From a virus: 64,000 nt of DNA. The translations under genes and the position numbers were made by a program. The notes under the pieces are model-generated. The model saw only the letters and a program-made list of their open reading frames with translations. It was not told the origin of the DNA and made no database searches. The stretch is from positions 295,045 through 359,044 of the IMG/VR virus record IMGVR_UViG_3300035698_035310; one strand, given 5' to 3'. Shown here piece after piece: positions 8,746-15,605 of the stretch; position 1 is the stretch's first letter, and each line of letters starts with the position of its first letter.

Positions 8746-9126
8746 ATGATGGATCAAACATTGCGCATGTATGCGATTGAGCGCGGTGATTTGGATATGA
8801 CAAGAGGGAAGTGTTCTTCTCAAACAGGTCATGCATACAAACTTCTAACAAAAAATGTGGTAGAGAATAACCCAACACTATCGAACGAATACTTCGATGA
8901 TGGCATGGGAACTAATGTCACACTTAAATCCAAAAATCTAAGTCAACTTGAACGTGCCTATGACAATGCATTGGACGCGGGGCTTCCTTGTGTTTTAATC
9001 ACTGACGAAGGGCATATAATGCCGCCACACTTCGATGGTGAACCTATTGTCACGGTTATAGGCATTGGCCCATGTAGGCGTGCCGAAGTTCATCACATCA
9101 CCAAAAAATTTAACTGTGTAAAATAA
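8746..9126 (+). CDS. Peptidyl-tRNA hydrolase, PTH2 family (in-frame TAG upstream at 8707)
   Basis: Releases peptides from stalled peptidyl-tRNA. The PTH2 signature is clear: ERGDLDMTRGKCSSQTGHA near residues 12-30, a GTNVTLKSKN strand, then ITDEGHIMPPHFDGEPIVTVIGIGP. The length of 126 residues is normal for the family. The only good SD (aaagga) serves an ATG at 8701 in the same frame, but codon 3 there is TAG (8707-8709). Translation must therefore read through the amber, reinitiate at 8746, or start there without an SD. If read through, the protein gains 15 N-terminal residues. Cellular PTH2 is mostly archaeal and eukaryotic, so a phage copy is notable. Confidence 0.85.
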   Translation: MMDQTLRMYAIERGDLDMTRGKCSSQTGHAYKLLTKNVVENNPTLSNEYFDDGMGTNVTLKSKNLSQLERAYDNALDAGLPCVLITDEGHIMPPHFDGEPIVTVIGIGPCRRAEVHHITKKFNCVK

Positions 9127-9138
9127 AGGAGATATAAA

Positions 9139-9525
9139 ATGACAAATCAAACAACCACCGAGACATATTGGATTTTTAAATACACGAATAAGGAAGGGTT
9201 CTATCAAGATCAAAGCAACAGTGGTTCACGTAACTATATCGAACCTAGAACAACGGATATCGAATACGCTACAAAATATAGTGAATATACTATTGGTGAT
9301 CATGCCATTTGGGTACGTAAGAAAAAAGAACCAATGAAACCAATTCAGATCAAGGAGACACGAACTTATCAACAAGAAGAACTTGGCGAAGAGGCACTAG
9401 GATATATTGCTACTGAAGAACTGAAACAAGCAAGCCGTGCAGAGAAAAATGCTATTCAACGACGCGAACAAGAGAGAAAAGAATATGAGCGTTTACAGAA
9501 ACTATTTGAAGAAGAAGGAGAATAA
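9139..9525 (+). CDS. Hypothetical protein with C-terminal coiled coil
   Basis: 128 residues, with SD aaaggag. The N-terminal half is a small beta-rich domain with many aromatics. The C-terminal part from residue about 85 is a charged helix ending in EYERLQKLFEEE. The next gene ends with a closely similar EYERLKEKYEGE helix, so the two probably share a module by duplication. No enzymatic motif is seen. Confidence 0.65.
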   Translation: MTNQTTTETYWIFKYTNKEGFYQDQSNSGSRNYIEPRTTDIEYATKYSEYTIGDHAIWVRKKKEPMKPIQIKETRTYQQEELGEEALGYIATEELKQASRAEKNAIQRREQERKEYERLQKLFEEEGE

Positions 9526-9527
9526 TT

Positions 9528-9962
9528 ATGAAATGGTTTGATAAAGAAGAATTATTTGATATCACAAAATCCAACCCAGAAGCAATTCGTGAGATTTGTC
9601 AATGGTTTAATGATCGATGTGATGAAATCCATAGCGAAGAGCGAGAAGTATCTATTGATGATAACAATGTTAATATTTCATATTCATGGGAAGATAATTT
9701 CCGAGGGTGCCATATGGGAACTGAAACAGAATATTTTGAAATCCCCAATGAGATTTTCTTTTCGGATTATTCACTAAGTGCTTGGCAGCGTGAAGAGGCT
9801 GATCGTATAAAAGAAATCGCTGCGAAGGAAAAAGAAGCCGAAGATAAAAAAAAGAGAACGCAAGCTAAACGCGATAAGACTCTTGCAACCAAGAAAAAAG
9901 AACAGAAAGACAAAGATGAATATGAACGATTGAAAGAAAAATATGAAGGAGAAAAAAAATGA
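9528..9962 (+). CDS. Hypothetical protein with C-terminal Lys/Glu coiled coil
   Basis: 144 residues, starting 3 nt after the previous stop. The N-terminal domain (1-85) is acidic, with Trp at several turns. From residue 90 it is an extremely Lys/Glu-rich helix whose end matches the end of the preceding protein. The last codons overlap the next start (ATGA). Function unknown. Confidence 0.65.
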   Translation: MKWFDKEELFDITKSNPEAIREICQWFNDRCDEIHSEEREVSIDDNNVNISYSWEDNFRGCHMGTETEYFEIPNEIFFSDYSLSAWQREEADRIKEIAAKEKEAEDKKKRTQAKRDKTLATKKKEQKDKDEYERLKEKYEGEKK

Positions 9963-10300
9963 CTATGTGTACAATGAGATTAGCGATGATTGCATGTGAT
10001 CAAATGGAAGGATTATCCATTTTGCAACATGGCGAAAGCGTTGCTTCATATTATAAAGATTTGAAGTCTCACTTACAACACGGAACGGATTTAAAATATG
10101 AGTGGCGCATGCCTTCATGGATTAACAACCCGTTGATATTAAACAATTTGCTATCTGATGATATTATGGAAACGTATCACATTTATCATGATTGTGGAAA
10201 GCCAGTGTGTATTAAATGGGACGAAAATGGGAGACGACACTTTCCTAATCATGCTGAAGTGTCAAAACAAACTTGGTTAGAAAACGGTGGCGACCCTTAG
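9959..10300 (+). CDS. HD-domain protein, N-terminal part up to an in-frame TAG
   Basis: This is the first 113 codons of what looks like one 188-codon HD-superfamily phosphohydrolase gene. An HD domain normally has H, then HD, then H..H, then a final D. Here the order LQHGESVA, YHDCGKP and HFPNHAEVS supplies the first parts. The last part (LIGMDM) lies just after the TAG at 10298-10300, in the same frame. As it stands the fold would be cut within its core. HD proteins hydrolyse nucleotides or other phosphates; the substrate is unknown. The start overlaps the preceding stop and has SD gaaggag. Confidence 0.7.
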   Translation: MTMCTMRLAMIACDQMEGLSILQHGESVASYYKDLKSHLQHGTDLKYEWRMPSWINNPLILNNLLSDDIMETYHIYHDCGKPVCIKWDENGRRHFPNHAEVSKQTWLENGGDP

Positions 10301-10318
10301 ATTGCTAAATTAATTGGT

Positions 10319-10525
10319 ATGGATATGGATATTCATACTATCAAAGCAGACGGTGTAGAAGAATTTGCATCAAGGCCCGAAGCGATTAGTTTATTATTGA
10401 CGGGTTTGTCGGAAGTTCATTCTAATGCATCAATGTTTGGTGGAATAGAATCGACGAGTTTTAAAATCAAATTTAAGCAGTTAGAAAAGCGTGGTAAGAA
10501 AATCTTAGCATTGCTTGAAAAATAA
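10319..10525 (+). CDS. HD-domain protein, C-terminal part after in-frame TAG
   Basis: The frame is open from directly behind the TAG at 10298-10300. The six codons before this ATG (I-A-K-L-I-G) complete the HD helix together with MDMDIH. No SD precedes the ATG at 10319, so independent translation would be poor. The remainder is a helical tail, including LLLTGLSEVHSN and a basic end. Read-through, suppression or a sequence error would join it with the upstream 113 codons into a 188-residue protein. Confidence 0.6.
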   Translation: MDMDIHTIKADGVEEFASRPEAISLLLTGLSEVHSNASMFGGIESTSFKIKFKQLEKRGKKILALLEK

Positions 10526-10534
10526 ACGGCACAC

Positions 10535-10561
10535 GTGATACAGCCGGAACCAATGTATCAC
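10535..10561 (+). other. Hairpin in intergenic leader
   Basis: GTGATACA (10535-10542) pairs perfectly with TGTATCAC (10554-10561) across an 11-nt loop. It ends 10 nt before the SD of the gene at 10582. It has only a short T run, so it could be a weak terminator or a leader structure. Confidence 0.5.
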
Positions 10562-10581
10562 TTTATATAAGGAGAAATATT

Positions 10582-10899
10582 ATGACTACATTTACTTTTA
10601 AGACTCGTAACGAATATCTTACACAACGCGCTGAATGGAAAGCAGATTATAAAGCATTGAGCCAAACCATTCGTGATTTGAAAGGACAACGCAAACAGTA
10701 TACATGGAAATATGTTCCAAAGGGCAAGAACATTAAAATGGGCGACAACCCACGATATGATTCTACTGCTGGTTGGAGTGCGGTTGCACTTAAATATAAG
10801 GCAACTAAAATGTTAGAAGACCTTGCTGAAGCTAAAATTGAGGCAGGTAAGCAACGTGAATATCGCATTGCTAACGAACAAGAAGCAGCAGCAGCGTAA
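10582..10899 (+). CDS. Hypothetical small basic protein
   Basis: 105 residues, with SD aaggagaaa. Two long helices (residues 5-35 and 70-100) flank a Lys/Tyr-rich turn. The end is a poly-Ala run. The balance is basic, which would suit nucleic-acid or ribosome binding, but nothing specific is recognised. A strong terminator follows 9 nt after the stop, which ends this transcription unit. Confidence 0.65.
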   Translation: MTTFTFKTRNEYLTQRAEWKADYKALSQTIRDLKGQRKQYTWKYVPKGKNIKMGDNPRYDSTAGWSAVALKYKATKMLEDLAEAKIEAGKQREYRIANEQEAAAA

Positions 10900-10908
10900 C
10901 ATATTAAT

Positions 10909-10934
10909 GGGGGCCATAGTGCCCCCGTTTTTTT
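10909..10934 (+). terminator. Rho-independent terminator
   Basis: Perfect GC stem GGGGGC (10909-10914) and GCCCCC (10921-10926) with a 6-nt loop, followed by seven T. Confidence 0.85.
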
Positions 10935-10952
10935 CAACATTAGGAGAACAAA

Positions 10953-11066
10953 ATGGCAACACTAAAAGAACACAAAGAGCAATTAGTAAAAATGAAACCA
11001 TCTAACATTTGGACGGATGATGATTTAAAAAAACGTGCACAAAATAGAAAATCGTTACACACGTAG
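10953..11066 (+). CDS. Short ORF ending at an in-frame TAG; probable N-terminus of the next protein
   Basis: 37 codons with a strong SD (aggag, 6 nt before ATG). The peptide is helical and basic. It stops at TAG 11064-11066, but the frame then stays open through 11501. The amino acids right after the stop, FPYVITYKGYYGLHD, look like a normal globular protein and precede any plausible downstream start. I infer one 182-residue gene interrupted by an amber codon. Confidence 0.55.
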   Translation: MATLKEHKEQLVKMKPSNIWTDDDLKKRAQNRKSLHT

Positions 11067-11102
11067 TTTCCATATGTTATAACATATAAAGGCTATTATG
11101 GA

Positions 11103-11501
11103 TTGCATGATACAATGGTCGATTGGTGCCGTGAACAATTTAGCGACATGTATGGCGAATGCGATTGGGATGATTGTGATTTGGGATGGGAAAAATGGCA
11201 CGACAATATAGGGCTACAAGGTCAACTCGACAATGAATTATATGACGAAATATTATTTGATAAAGGCAGCGAACTTCATTATTGGTGGCGCACATTAATT
11301 ATTGAAACACATTACGACATAATAAAAACTGAATACTTTCCAACACAACCGGGCGATCATTGCCATCAGGGAACATGGAGAAGTAATTTCGTAATTAAAA
11401 CTGGATATGATTATGGATATCAAGATTATTGCTTCAAAAACGGCGAAGACGCGTTCTATTTCAAGATAATGTGGGACGAAGAAGTTTTTAAAAGAAATTG
11501 A
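11103..11501 (+). CDS. Hypothetical protein, C-terminal part of an amber-interrupted gene
   Basis: The only starts are a TTG at 11103 and an ATG at 11115, both without an SD. Coding-like sequence begins earlier, at 11067, directly after a TAG. The protein is acidic, rich in Trp, Asp and His (for example CDWDDCDLGWEKWHDN) and unrecognised. It is in frame with the 37-codon ORF at 10953, which has the only good SD. A promoter lies just after the stop. Confidence 0.6.
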   Translation: MHDTMVDWCREQFSDMYGECDWDDCDLGWEKWHDNIGLQGQLDNELYDEILFDKGSELHYWWRTLIIETHYDIIKTEYFPTQPGDHCHQGTWRSNFVIKTGYDYGYQDYCFKNGEDAFYFKIMWDEEVFKRN

Positions 11502-11511
11502 TATTTTTTTA

Positions 11512-11564
11512 TTGACTTGAATATAGTGTTAGTATATAGTGTATTCAAGTTCGGGCACGTGCCC
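11512..11564 (+). promoter_or_regulatory. Promoter flanked by an inverted repeat, plus a 12-bp palindrome
   Basis: TTGACT at 11512-11517, a 17-nt spacer and TATAGT at 11535-11540. ACTTGAATA (11515-11523) and TATTCAAGT (11542-11550) form a perfect inverted repeat around the promoter core. The perfect palindrome GGGCACGTGCCC lies at 11553-11564, near the transcription start. This is a likely operator for the HTH protein encoded next. Confidence 0.6.
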
Positions 11565-11600
11565 TAACTATTTTTATCATTACACAGGAGTATTATTATC

Positions 11601-11810
11601 ATGGCTAAATTGAAACTATCACAAAACCAACGCGTACTTTCTACGCTTAACAAAGTCGGCTCTATCACCAATGTCGCTGCACGTTCACGCGGTATTCAAA
11701 ATCTTCGCGCACGAATTTGCGAGCTTCGCAACACTGGTGTCAAGATTAAAACTGAGCCATATGTTCGCAAAGACGGCGTCGTCGCTGCAAAATACATTCT
11801 TTCTGCATAA
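11601..11810 (+). CDS. HTH protein (HTH_39-like winged helix)
   Basis: 69 residues resembling the HTH_39 family: QRVLSTLNKVGSITNVAAR then LRARICELRNTGVKI and a closing strand. This is a helix-turn-helix followed by a beta wing, so DNA binding is likely. The SD is caggag. The gene forms its own unit between a promoter with palindromic repeats and a perfect terminator. That layout fits an autoregulated repressor or early regulator; autoregulation is inference. Confidence 0.8.
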   Translation: MAKLKLSQNQRVLSTLNKVGSITNVAARSRGIQNLRARICELRNTGVKIKTEPYVRKDGVVAAKYILSA

Positions 11811-11836
11811 AAGCCTTTCGTTAAAGCATAAATTAA

Positions 11837-11867
11837 AAATAGGTAGCAGTTTGCTACCTATTTTTTT
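11837..11867 (+). terminator. Rho-independent terminator
   Basis: AAATAGGTAGCA (11837-11848) pairs perfectly with TGCTACCTATTT (11852-11863) over a 3-nt loop, within a T run. Confidence 0.88.
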
Positions 11868-11870
11868 GTC

Positions 11871-11899
11871 TTGACATATAACACTTATTACGTTAATAT
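11871..11899 (+). promoter_or_regulatory. Sigma70-like promoter
   Basis: TTGACA at 11871-11876, a 17-nt spacer and TAATAT at 11894-11899. It directly follows the terminator and drives the gene at 11936. Confidence 0.75.
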
Positions 11900-11935
11900 T
11901 AAACCCACAAATGATATTAATGAAAGGATGCTATT

Positions 11936-12409
11936 ATGGCTGAACAACCTGACGATCAACCAAAAAAGAAGAAAAAACAAAAAAAACAAAAGATGAGCAA
12001 AAGCAGTTCTAATACTGTTGCACAGGTATATTTCAATGAGTCTGAACCAGAGTATCCGTTGACATTGCCACTGGAGATGCTTGTCCGTGCAAAAGCCATC
12101 TTAGATATGCATAACATCATAATGAAGCCATGGGTCACGCTTATAAGCCTTGGTAAGCACGCTATTGAAGCATGGACAATTGGCGGCGACCCAATCGATA
12201 AAAAATATTGGTGGATGGATCAATATATCGAATCTGTATGCAACATGATATGGTGTGACATTAATAGTAAATACTATAAAGAATGGTGTGATACAGGCAT
12301 TCTATTGGATGTTCCATCATTGAATAAACGATCAAGAGGAAGTCCAGAAAGTGTTGCAGAACATTTTGCCGATGTCGCAGTTAAAGCGTTTATAGAGCCA
12401 TACAAATAA
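11936..12409 (+). CDS. Hypothetical protein with Lys-rich N-terminal tail
   Basis: 157 residues with SD aaagga. Residues 8-21 are almost pure lysine and glutamine, followed by a Ser-rich linker. The globular part (about 30-157) is helical with several Trp and Cys. The tail could contact nucleic acid or direct localisation. It is the first gene of a unit leading into the dehydrogenase at 12421, 11 nt downstream. Confidence 0.65.
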   Translation: MAEQPDDQPKKKKKQKKQKMSKSSSNTVAQVYFNESEPEYPLTLPLEMLVRAKAILDMHNIIMKPWVTLISLGKHAIEAWTIGGDPIDKKYWWMDQYIESVCNMIWCDINSKYYKEWCDTGILLDVPSLNKRSRGSPESVAEHFADVAVKAFIEPYK

Positions 12410-12420
12410 TAAGGTAATAC

Positions 12421-13512
12421 ATGACAGATAAAACAAAAATAATGATTATTGGTGCTGGTAATATTGGTATTGCTATTGCATCAATGTTACTACACATCGA
12501 CGCATATGAAATATCAATATCCGATAAACTTGACGCACTTTCTTCTGTGACGGCATTGAAGCATCTTGGTGTGGCTAAAGTATTACTAGATGCATCAAGC
12601 GATGCACAATTAAGAGAAGTGTTGAAATCATATGATTATGTCATAAATGCGGGACCGTATCATTTGGCTTCCACAATAGCAATGGCTGCGATTAAAACAG
12701 AGACGCATTATTTCGATTTAACTGAAGATGTATTTCAAACTGATCGTATTAGATCATTTGCTAGCATTGATTTAAAAACTGTATTAGTTCCTCAATGTGG
12801 ATTGGCACCTGGGTATATTTCTATATTGGCTAACCATGTTGCACAACAATTCGATCAAGTGTGCGACGTTAAAATGAGAGTTGGTGCACTTCCAATAAAT
12901 CCAACCAATGCATTGAAATATAATACATCGTGGTCTATTGATGGACTAATTAATGAATATTTACATCCATGTAACGCAATAAAAAATGGAAAAATGACAG
13001 TAACAGAACCACTTGAAGGATATGAAACATTCGTATTAGACGGCGTTCAGTATGAAGCATTTAATACTAGTGGTGGATTGGGAACTATGTGTGAAACATG
13101 GAAAGGCAAAGTCGATTCTATGAGTTATAAAACAGTTCGATATCCAGGTCATAATTATTTGATGAAATTTCTTATTGATGATATGAACATCGAGGAACAA
13201 CAACTGAAAGATATGATGACCTCCGCAGTTCCATCCACTAGTCAGGATGTTGTGGTGATATTAGTTGAAGTAACTGGTATGAAAAATGGCAAACTTGTAA
13301 CAAAAAATGAAACCAGAAAAATATATGGAAATCACGGATGGAGTGGTATACAACTAGCAACAGCATCTGGTGTATGCACAGTGGTAGAAATACATCGTCA
13401 GAATCTTATCCAAACAAGCGAGGGCGGATTTATTAAACAAGAAGATATAAATTATGACGATTTCGTAACAATAAATCGAGCATATTTCAATAATGTCTAC
13501 AACACTATTTGA
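12421..13512 (+). CDS. Saccharopine dehydrogenase-like NAD(P)-dependent oxidoreductase
   Basis: Resembles saccharopine reductase, lysine dehydrogenase and carboxynorspermidine dehydrogenase. The Rossmann motif GAGNIG is at residues 11-16. The conserved core INAGPYHLA (about 78-86) and LVPQCGLAPGYISILA (about 121-136) follow. The C-terminal catalytic domain contains YNTSWSIDGLINEY and HGWSGIQLATASG. The length of 363 matches the family. These enzymes act on lysine or polyamine intermediates. In a phage this is an auxiliary metabolic gene, perhaps for polyamine or lysine flux. The exact substrate cannot be read from sequence. Confidence 0.88.
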   Translation: MTDKTKIMIIGAGNIGIAIASMLLHIDAYEISISDKLDALSSVTALKHLGVAKVLLDASSDAQLREVLKSYDYVINAGPYHLASTIAMAAIKTETHYFDLTEDVFQTDRIRSFASIDLKTVLVPQCGLAPGYISILANHVAQQFDQVCDVKMRVGALPINPTNALKYNTSWSIDGLINEYLHPCNAIKNGKMTVTEPLEGYETFVLDGVQYEAFNTSGGLGTMCETWKGKVDSMSYKTVRYPGHNYLMKFLIDDMNIEEQQLKDMMTSAVPSTSQDVVVILVEVTGMKNGKLVTKNETRKIYGNHGWSGIQLATASGVCTVVEIHRQNLIQTSEGGFIKQEDINYDDFVTINRAYFNNVYNTI

Positions 13513-13590
13513 AAATATATAATTTTTTTATAAAAACCGGTCTAAATGAATAAATACTATTAATAAACATCTTTTAATAGGATTAGATCG

Positions 13591-13905
13591 ATGAGTCGCC
13601 CAAAACCAATTATATTATTCGAATTTACCGATAAAGATTATAAAACAGAAGAAATACTAAAAGGCGAATCAGTCTTTGCGGTATGTTTTGACAATCAGCC
13701 GATAAATTTAAGATCGCGAAATAAAATGAAATACGATCCAATCCTTGGGCGTGAATATCCTGGACCAAAGTATAAGAAAACTTCTTTTACTAATCCTGGG
13801 CATGCCTTCAATTTGGCTGAACGATTGAATACTCTATTTAAAACAGATAAATTTAAAGTTCATAAAATGGAAATGGGTCCAACTGTAAGTGAAAATGATA
13901 TATGA
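13591..13905 (+). CDS. Hypothetical small protein
   Basis: 104 residues, with SD ataggat. It has a short beta-rich N-terminus, then Tyr/Pro-rich loops (YDPILGREYPGPKYKK) and a terminal helix-strand. I do not recognise it. The stop overlaps the start of the methyltransferase gene (ATGA), suggesting coupled expression. Confidence 0.65.
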   Translation: MSRPKPIILFEFTDKDYKTEEILKGESVFAVCFDNQPINLRSRNKMKYDPILGREYPGPKYKKTSFTNPGHAFNLAERLNTLFKTDKFKVHKMEMGPTVSENDI

Positions 13906-14483
13906 TTCCATTCCCCGATAAAAAATATAAAGCAATATTAGCCGATCCACCATGGTCGTTTAAAAACTTCTCCAAAAAAGGCGAAAGCAGAAACGTCAAC
14001 AAACACTATGATGTTATGAAATTGGCGGATATTAAAGCATTGCCAGTTGGAGAACTTGCCGATAAAAACAGCGTTCTTTTTATGTGGGCTACTGGCCCAC
14101 TATTAGATAAAGCGTTTGATGTTATTAATGCATGGGGATTTACATATAAAACATTAGCGTTCACATGGATCAAACAGAATAAAAAATCAGCCGGATTATT
14201 TATGGGTGGCGGTTATTGGACTAGAAGCAATGCAGAAATTTGTTTACTAGCCACAAAGGGAAAACCATCCCGTGTGAATGCCGATGTCATGCAGCCAATC
14301 ATATCACCACGAAGAGAACATAGTCGCAAGCCTGATGAAATACACGAACGTATAGAACGTTTGGTAAGTGGGCCATACATAGAGTTGTTTGCACGAACAG
14401 AATCAAGAACGTGGGACACTTGGGGTAATGATACTGAACATTTTGGCACAGAAAGCACATATAACGAAATATTCACCAAATAA
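13902..14483 (+). CDS. MT-A70 family N6-adenine methyltransferase
   Basis: Transfers a methyl group from SAM to adenine N6 in DNA or RNA. The catalytic DPPW is at residues 15-18. LFMWATGPLLDKAF, then TLAFTWIK and the NAEICLLATKG strand follow, and SGPYIELFAR closes the fold. These are the usual MT-A70 blocks, and the 193 residues make a compact phage-type enzyme. It probably modifies phage DNA to evade restriction. No cognate endonuclease is adjacent. Confidence 0.92.
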   Translation: MIPFPDKKYKAILADPPWSFKNFSKKGESRNVNKHYDVMKLADIKALPVGELADKNSVLFMWATGPLLDKAFDVINAWGFTYKTLAFTWIKQNKKSAGLFMGGGYWTRSNAEICLLATKGKPSRVNADVMQPIISPRREHSRKPDEIHERIERLVSGPYIELFARTESRTWDTWGNDTEHFGTESTYNEIFTK

Positions 14484-14532
14484 TGATATTATACAAAAAT
14501 ATAATAAAAATTTAATTGTAATATAATTTTAG

Positions 14533-14538
14533 TATACT
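14533..14538 (+). promoter_or_regulatory. -10 box (TATACT) before first DHH gene
   Basis: The string ttttagtatacttaaat recurs upstream of the second DHH gene at about 15562. There it has a clear TTGACT -35 box. The -35 is weak in this copy. Confidence 0.45.
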
Positions 14539-14582
14539 TAAATAAATACTGTAGTTGTTTTATTTACTATATGGAGATTTTA

Positions 14583-15500
14583 ATGAACACAGTTGTTATA
14601 TATCATGCAAGATGCACTGATGGCGCAGGAGCAATGTGGTCTGCGTGGAAACATTTTCAAGATGATGCCATTTATATTCCAGTAGGAAAAAATAATGATC
14701 GCCGAAAATATGCATTGACCAAATGTCTCCAAGCAAAGCGAGTATATATGCTTGATGTTATGTTGGATATGGATGATATAGAATCATTATTAATTAATAA
14801 TATTGATGTATTTTTGTTAGATCATCACATTAGCAATATAGTTGCATTAAAAAAAGCAAAACTTAAAAGAAAATATCCAGTTTTTCTACATGAACATAAT
14901 GACATAGAACGCAGCGGTGCTGGTATAGCATGGGATCACTTCAATGATGGTCCACGACCAATCATTATTAATTATGTTGAAGATTTTGATTTATGTCATT
15001 GGTCTATGCCCAATAGTGAAAATATTGATGTATATTTGAGTCAATTTAATTGGTCTGATAATGAAACAATAATAAAAATATTTAATGAGTTGGAAAGCAT
15101 CAATCCTGGAAAAATGGCAGCATTAGGAAAACCGTTAGTAGATTACAAAAACCAGTTGATGGTAAAAAATATAGCACATATTGCTAGAGCCAAGATACGC
15201 ATTGACATGCCAACTGAAACTAGTCACGTTGCCACGACATATGATATTCCTATATTAAATGCTAATCAATTTATAAATGAGACGGGCGAGTTCATGGCAC
15301 AGGGTGAATCATTTTCAATAATATGGCAAATGACTAATGATAGCAAAATAATTCTTAATTTAAGAAGTGATGAAAATGGTGAAGATGTTAGCATTATTGC
15401 AGCACAGTTGGGAGTAAAAGGTGGCGGTGGGCATAAGAATGCATCTGGGGTACGATTTGAAACCATACAAGACATGTTAGAAATTATCACAATATATTAA
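14583..15500 (+). CDS. DHH/DHHA1-type phosphoesterase, copy 1
   Basis: Member of the DHH superfamily (nanoRNase, RecJ and oligonucleotide phosphodiesterase relatives). Metal-ligand motifs are visible: YHARCTDGAGA at residues 7-17, LDHH with D80-H81-H82, and HNDIERSGAG. The C-terminal DHHA1 element GGGGHKNASG binds substrate. At 305 residues it is close to NrnA-type enzymes that degrade short RNA or cyclic-nucleotide products. The start at 14583 follows the SD ggag; an earlier atg at 14571 overlaps that SD. A close paralogue follows immediately. Confidence 0.85.
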   Translation: MNTVVIYHARCTDGAGAMWSAWKHFQDDAIYIPVGKNNDRRKYALTKCLQAKRVYMLDVMLDMDDIESLLINNIDVFLLDHHISNIVALKKAKLKRKYPVFLHEHNDIERSGAGIAWDHFNDGPRPIIINYVEDFDLCHWSMPNSENIDVYLSQFNWSDNETIIKIFNELESINPGKMAALGKPLVDYKNQLMVKNIAHIARAKIRIDMPTETSHVATTYDIPILNANQFINETGEFMAQGESFSIIWQMTNDSKIILNLRSDENGEDVSIIAAQLGVKGGGGHKNASGVRFETIQDMLEIITIY

Positions 15501-15544
15501 AAATAATAATCGATGACATGGAAAAAATGTTAAGTGTTATAAAA

Positions 15545-15573
15545 TTGACTTTATGAACACATTTTAGTATACT
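15545..15573 (+). promoter_or_regulatory. Sigma70-like promoter for second DHH gene
   Basis: TTGACT at 15545-15550, a 17-nt spacer and TATACT at 15568-15573. The region was apparently duplicated together with the gene. Confidence 0.7.
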
Positions 15574-15605
15574 TAAATTAATAAATTTAATATATGGAGA
15601 AATTA

